A stretch of 64,000 nt of DNA from a bacterium (GTDB lineage Bacteria > Krumholzibacteriota > Krumholzibacteriia > LZORAL124-64-63). The stretch is taken from NCBI GenBank assembly GCA_016703265.1, contig JADJCK010000009.1:186001-250000 (forward strand). Direction: 5' to 3'. A model generated the notes under the pieces. That model ran no database searches. It worked only from the letters and a program-made list of their open reading frames with translations, and was not told the DNA's origin. Made by a program: the position numbers and the translations under genes. Below are positions 63,335 to 64,000 of this stretch, piece by piece. Position 1 is the stretch's first letter; every line of letters begins with the position of its first letter.

Positions 63335-64000
63335 CTATCTCGCCAGCATGACCTTCACCGTCCGCACGCCTGCCACCGTCTCCAACCGAGCGAAATACAC
63401 GCCGGAAGGCACGGCCACGCCCTGATCATTCAGACCACCCCACTCCGCCGTCTGCTCGCCCGCGGGCATGTCGGCGTCGAAGATCGTCGCAATCTGCGCG
63501 CCGCGGACATCGTAGATGCCCAGCAGCACCCGGCCCGACTTCGGCACGCTGAAGCTGAACGTCGTCCGCGGGTTGAACGGGTTGGGTTGATTCTGCCCGA
63601 GGCGCAGTGCCGTCGGAATGGGAGCAGCTTCCAGGTAAGCTGGGCCGTACCAGTTCTCCCGGCCGTCGGCCGCGACCTCCTGCAGCCAGTAATCCGCGGC
63701 CGTGGCGGGCGGCGTCGGGTCCACGAAGTCGTATTCCTGGCGGCCGCCGAGCAGGGTCTGGCTTACGCGGATGCGCTCGGAACCCGGCGCCTCGCGCCAC
63801 ACACTGAAGCCGGAGTCGTCGCGCGGGTACGCGAGTTCCCAGTGCACAGAGGCACTCCCGCTTCGTCGCACGGCATGGAACCGCGAGAGATAAACGGCCA
63901 GGGGCGCTTCGCACTGGGCCGGCAGTATCTGGAGGCCGGAGAAGGAATCCGCGACATAGGCATAGCCACCCGAGACCTCCACGCCCACCGCTTCACCCGG
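63335..64000 (-). CDS. LVIVD-repeat secreted protein with PNPFNP tail, N-terminus cut by window edge
   Basis: The frame is open through the right edge, so only the last 221 residues are seen. They begin in an LVIVD blade (VEVSGGYAYVADSFSGLQIL), then a fibronectin-like domain (FHAVRRSGSASVHWELAYP to YWLQEVAADGRENWYGP), then the FlgD-like tail: QPNPFNPRTTFSFSVP, VLLGIYDVRGAQIATIF, WGGLNDQGVAVPSGVYFARL and final VKVMLAR. This is the same tail class as four other genes in the window. Probably surface-exposed. Confidence 0.88.
   Translation of the reverse strand, partial: PGEAVGVEVSGGYAYVADSFSGLQILPAQCEAPLAVYLSRFHAVRRSGSASVHWELAYPRDDSGFSVWREAPGSERIRVSQTLLGGRQEYDFVDPTPPATAADYWLQEVAADGRENWYGPAYLEAAPIPTALRLGQNQPNPFNPRTTFSFSVPKSGRVLLGIYDVRGAQIATIFDADMPAGEQTAEWGGLNDQGVAVPSGVYFARLETVAGVRTVKVMLAR

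Overview
The window is high-GC bacterial chromosomal DNA of mostly accessory content. At least five large secreted proteins (genes at 1268, 13113, 28130, 52415 and 63335) end in a FlgD-like module with a PNPFNPxT motif. Many lipoproteins, beta-propellers (LVIVD, NHL, Kelch, FG-GAP, 6-bladed), a dockerin-like protein, multiheme cytochromes and an ECF sigma factor coupled to a TPR protein kinase are also present. By general knowledge this mix suggests an uncultured FCB-type lineage such as Eisenbacteria or Krumholzibacteriota, possibly a metagenome-assembled genome; that is inference. I see no rRNA, tRNA, CRISPR array, phage module or replication origin.

Layout. 1-6.7 kb: an LVIVD protein cut by the left edge, a 1204-residue propeller with a sorting tail, a short-chain dehydrogenase and an NHL lipoprotein. 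7-10.7 kb: a respiratory operon of two cytochrome bd-superfamily membrane subunits, the second running (through a frameshift) into an eight-heme cytochrome c. 10.7-12.8 kb: a chemoreceptor with its own secreted Cache sensor. 13-19.4 kb: two secreted proteins, an RlmL-like rRNA methyltransferase, a HAD phosphatase and an SLC13/TrkA-C transporter. 19.7-24.6 kb: an RND efflux pair followed by a MOSC gene with an internal stop. 24.6-28 kb: a dioxygenase relic, an ECF sigma factor and a TPR-linked Ser/Thr kinase. 28-44.8 kb: secreted proteins mixed with housekeeping genes (PspC, metallophosphoesterase, PPK2, parvulin-like protein, GNAT, alpha-amylase, AAA/DUF4143 ATPase, RluA-type pseudouridine synthase). 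44.8-55.3 kb: a secreted propeller divergent from a two-component system, outer-membrane barrels, a Kelch lipoprotein, a CDGSH ferredoxin-like protein and an M36-type metalloprotease. 55.5-60.8 kb: a zone of decay with a truncated serine hydrolase, an intact phosphate-type porin plus phosphate-binding-protein pair, and an IS element sitting inside a decayed AAA/DUF4143 gene beside a second transposase relic. 60.8-64 kb: secreted proteins, including a beta-helix protein and another LVIVD protein cut by the right edge.

Three points stand out. First, three unrelated secreted proteins (38866-39612, 39919-40617, 61935-63072) end in the same short C-terminal signature, [ST]x[ST]WGx[VL]Kxx[YF]R-stop, distinct from the PNPFNP tail; I do not recognise it. 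Second, a palindrome of consensus ACTTGCGCCGGCGCAAGT recurs six times, only between genes. Third, reading-frame damage is dense: five frameshifts and two in-frame stops in otherwise well-preserved genes, plus real relics. Several frameshifts lie at slippage-prone tracts, so sequencing error must be excluded before biology is inferred.
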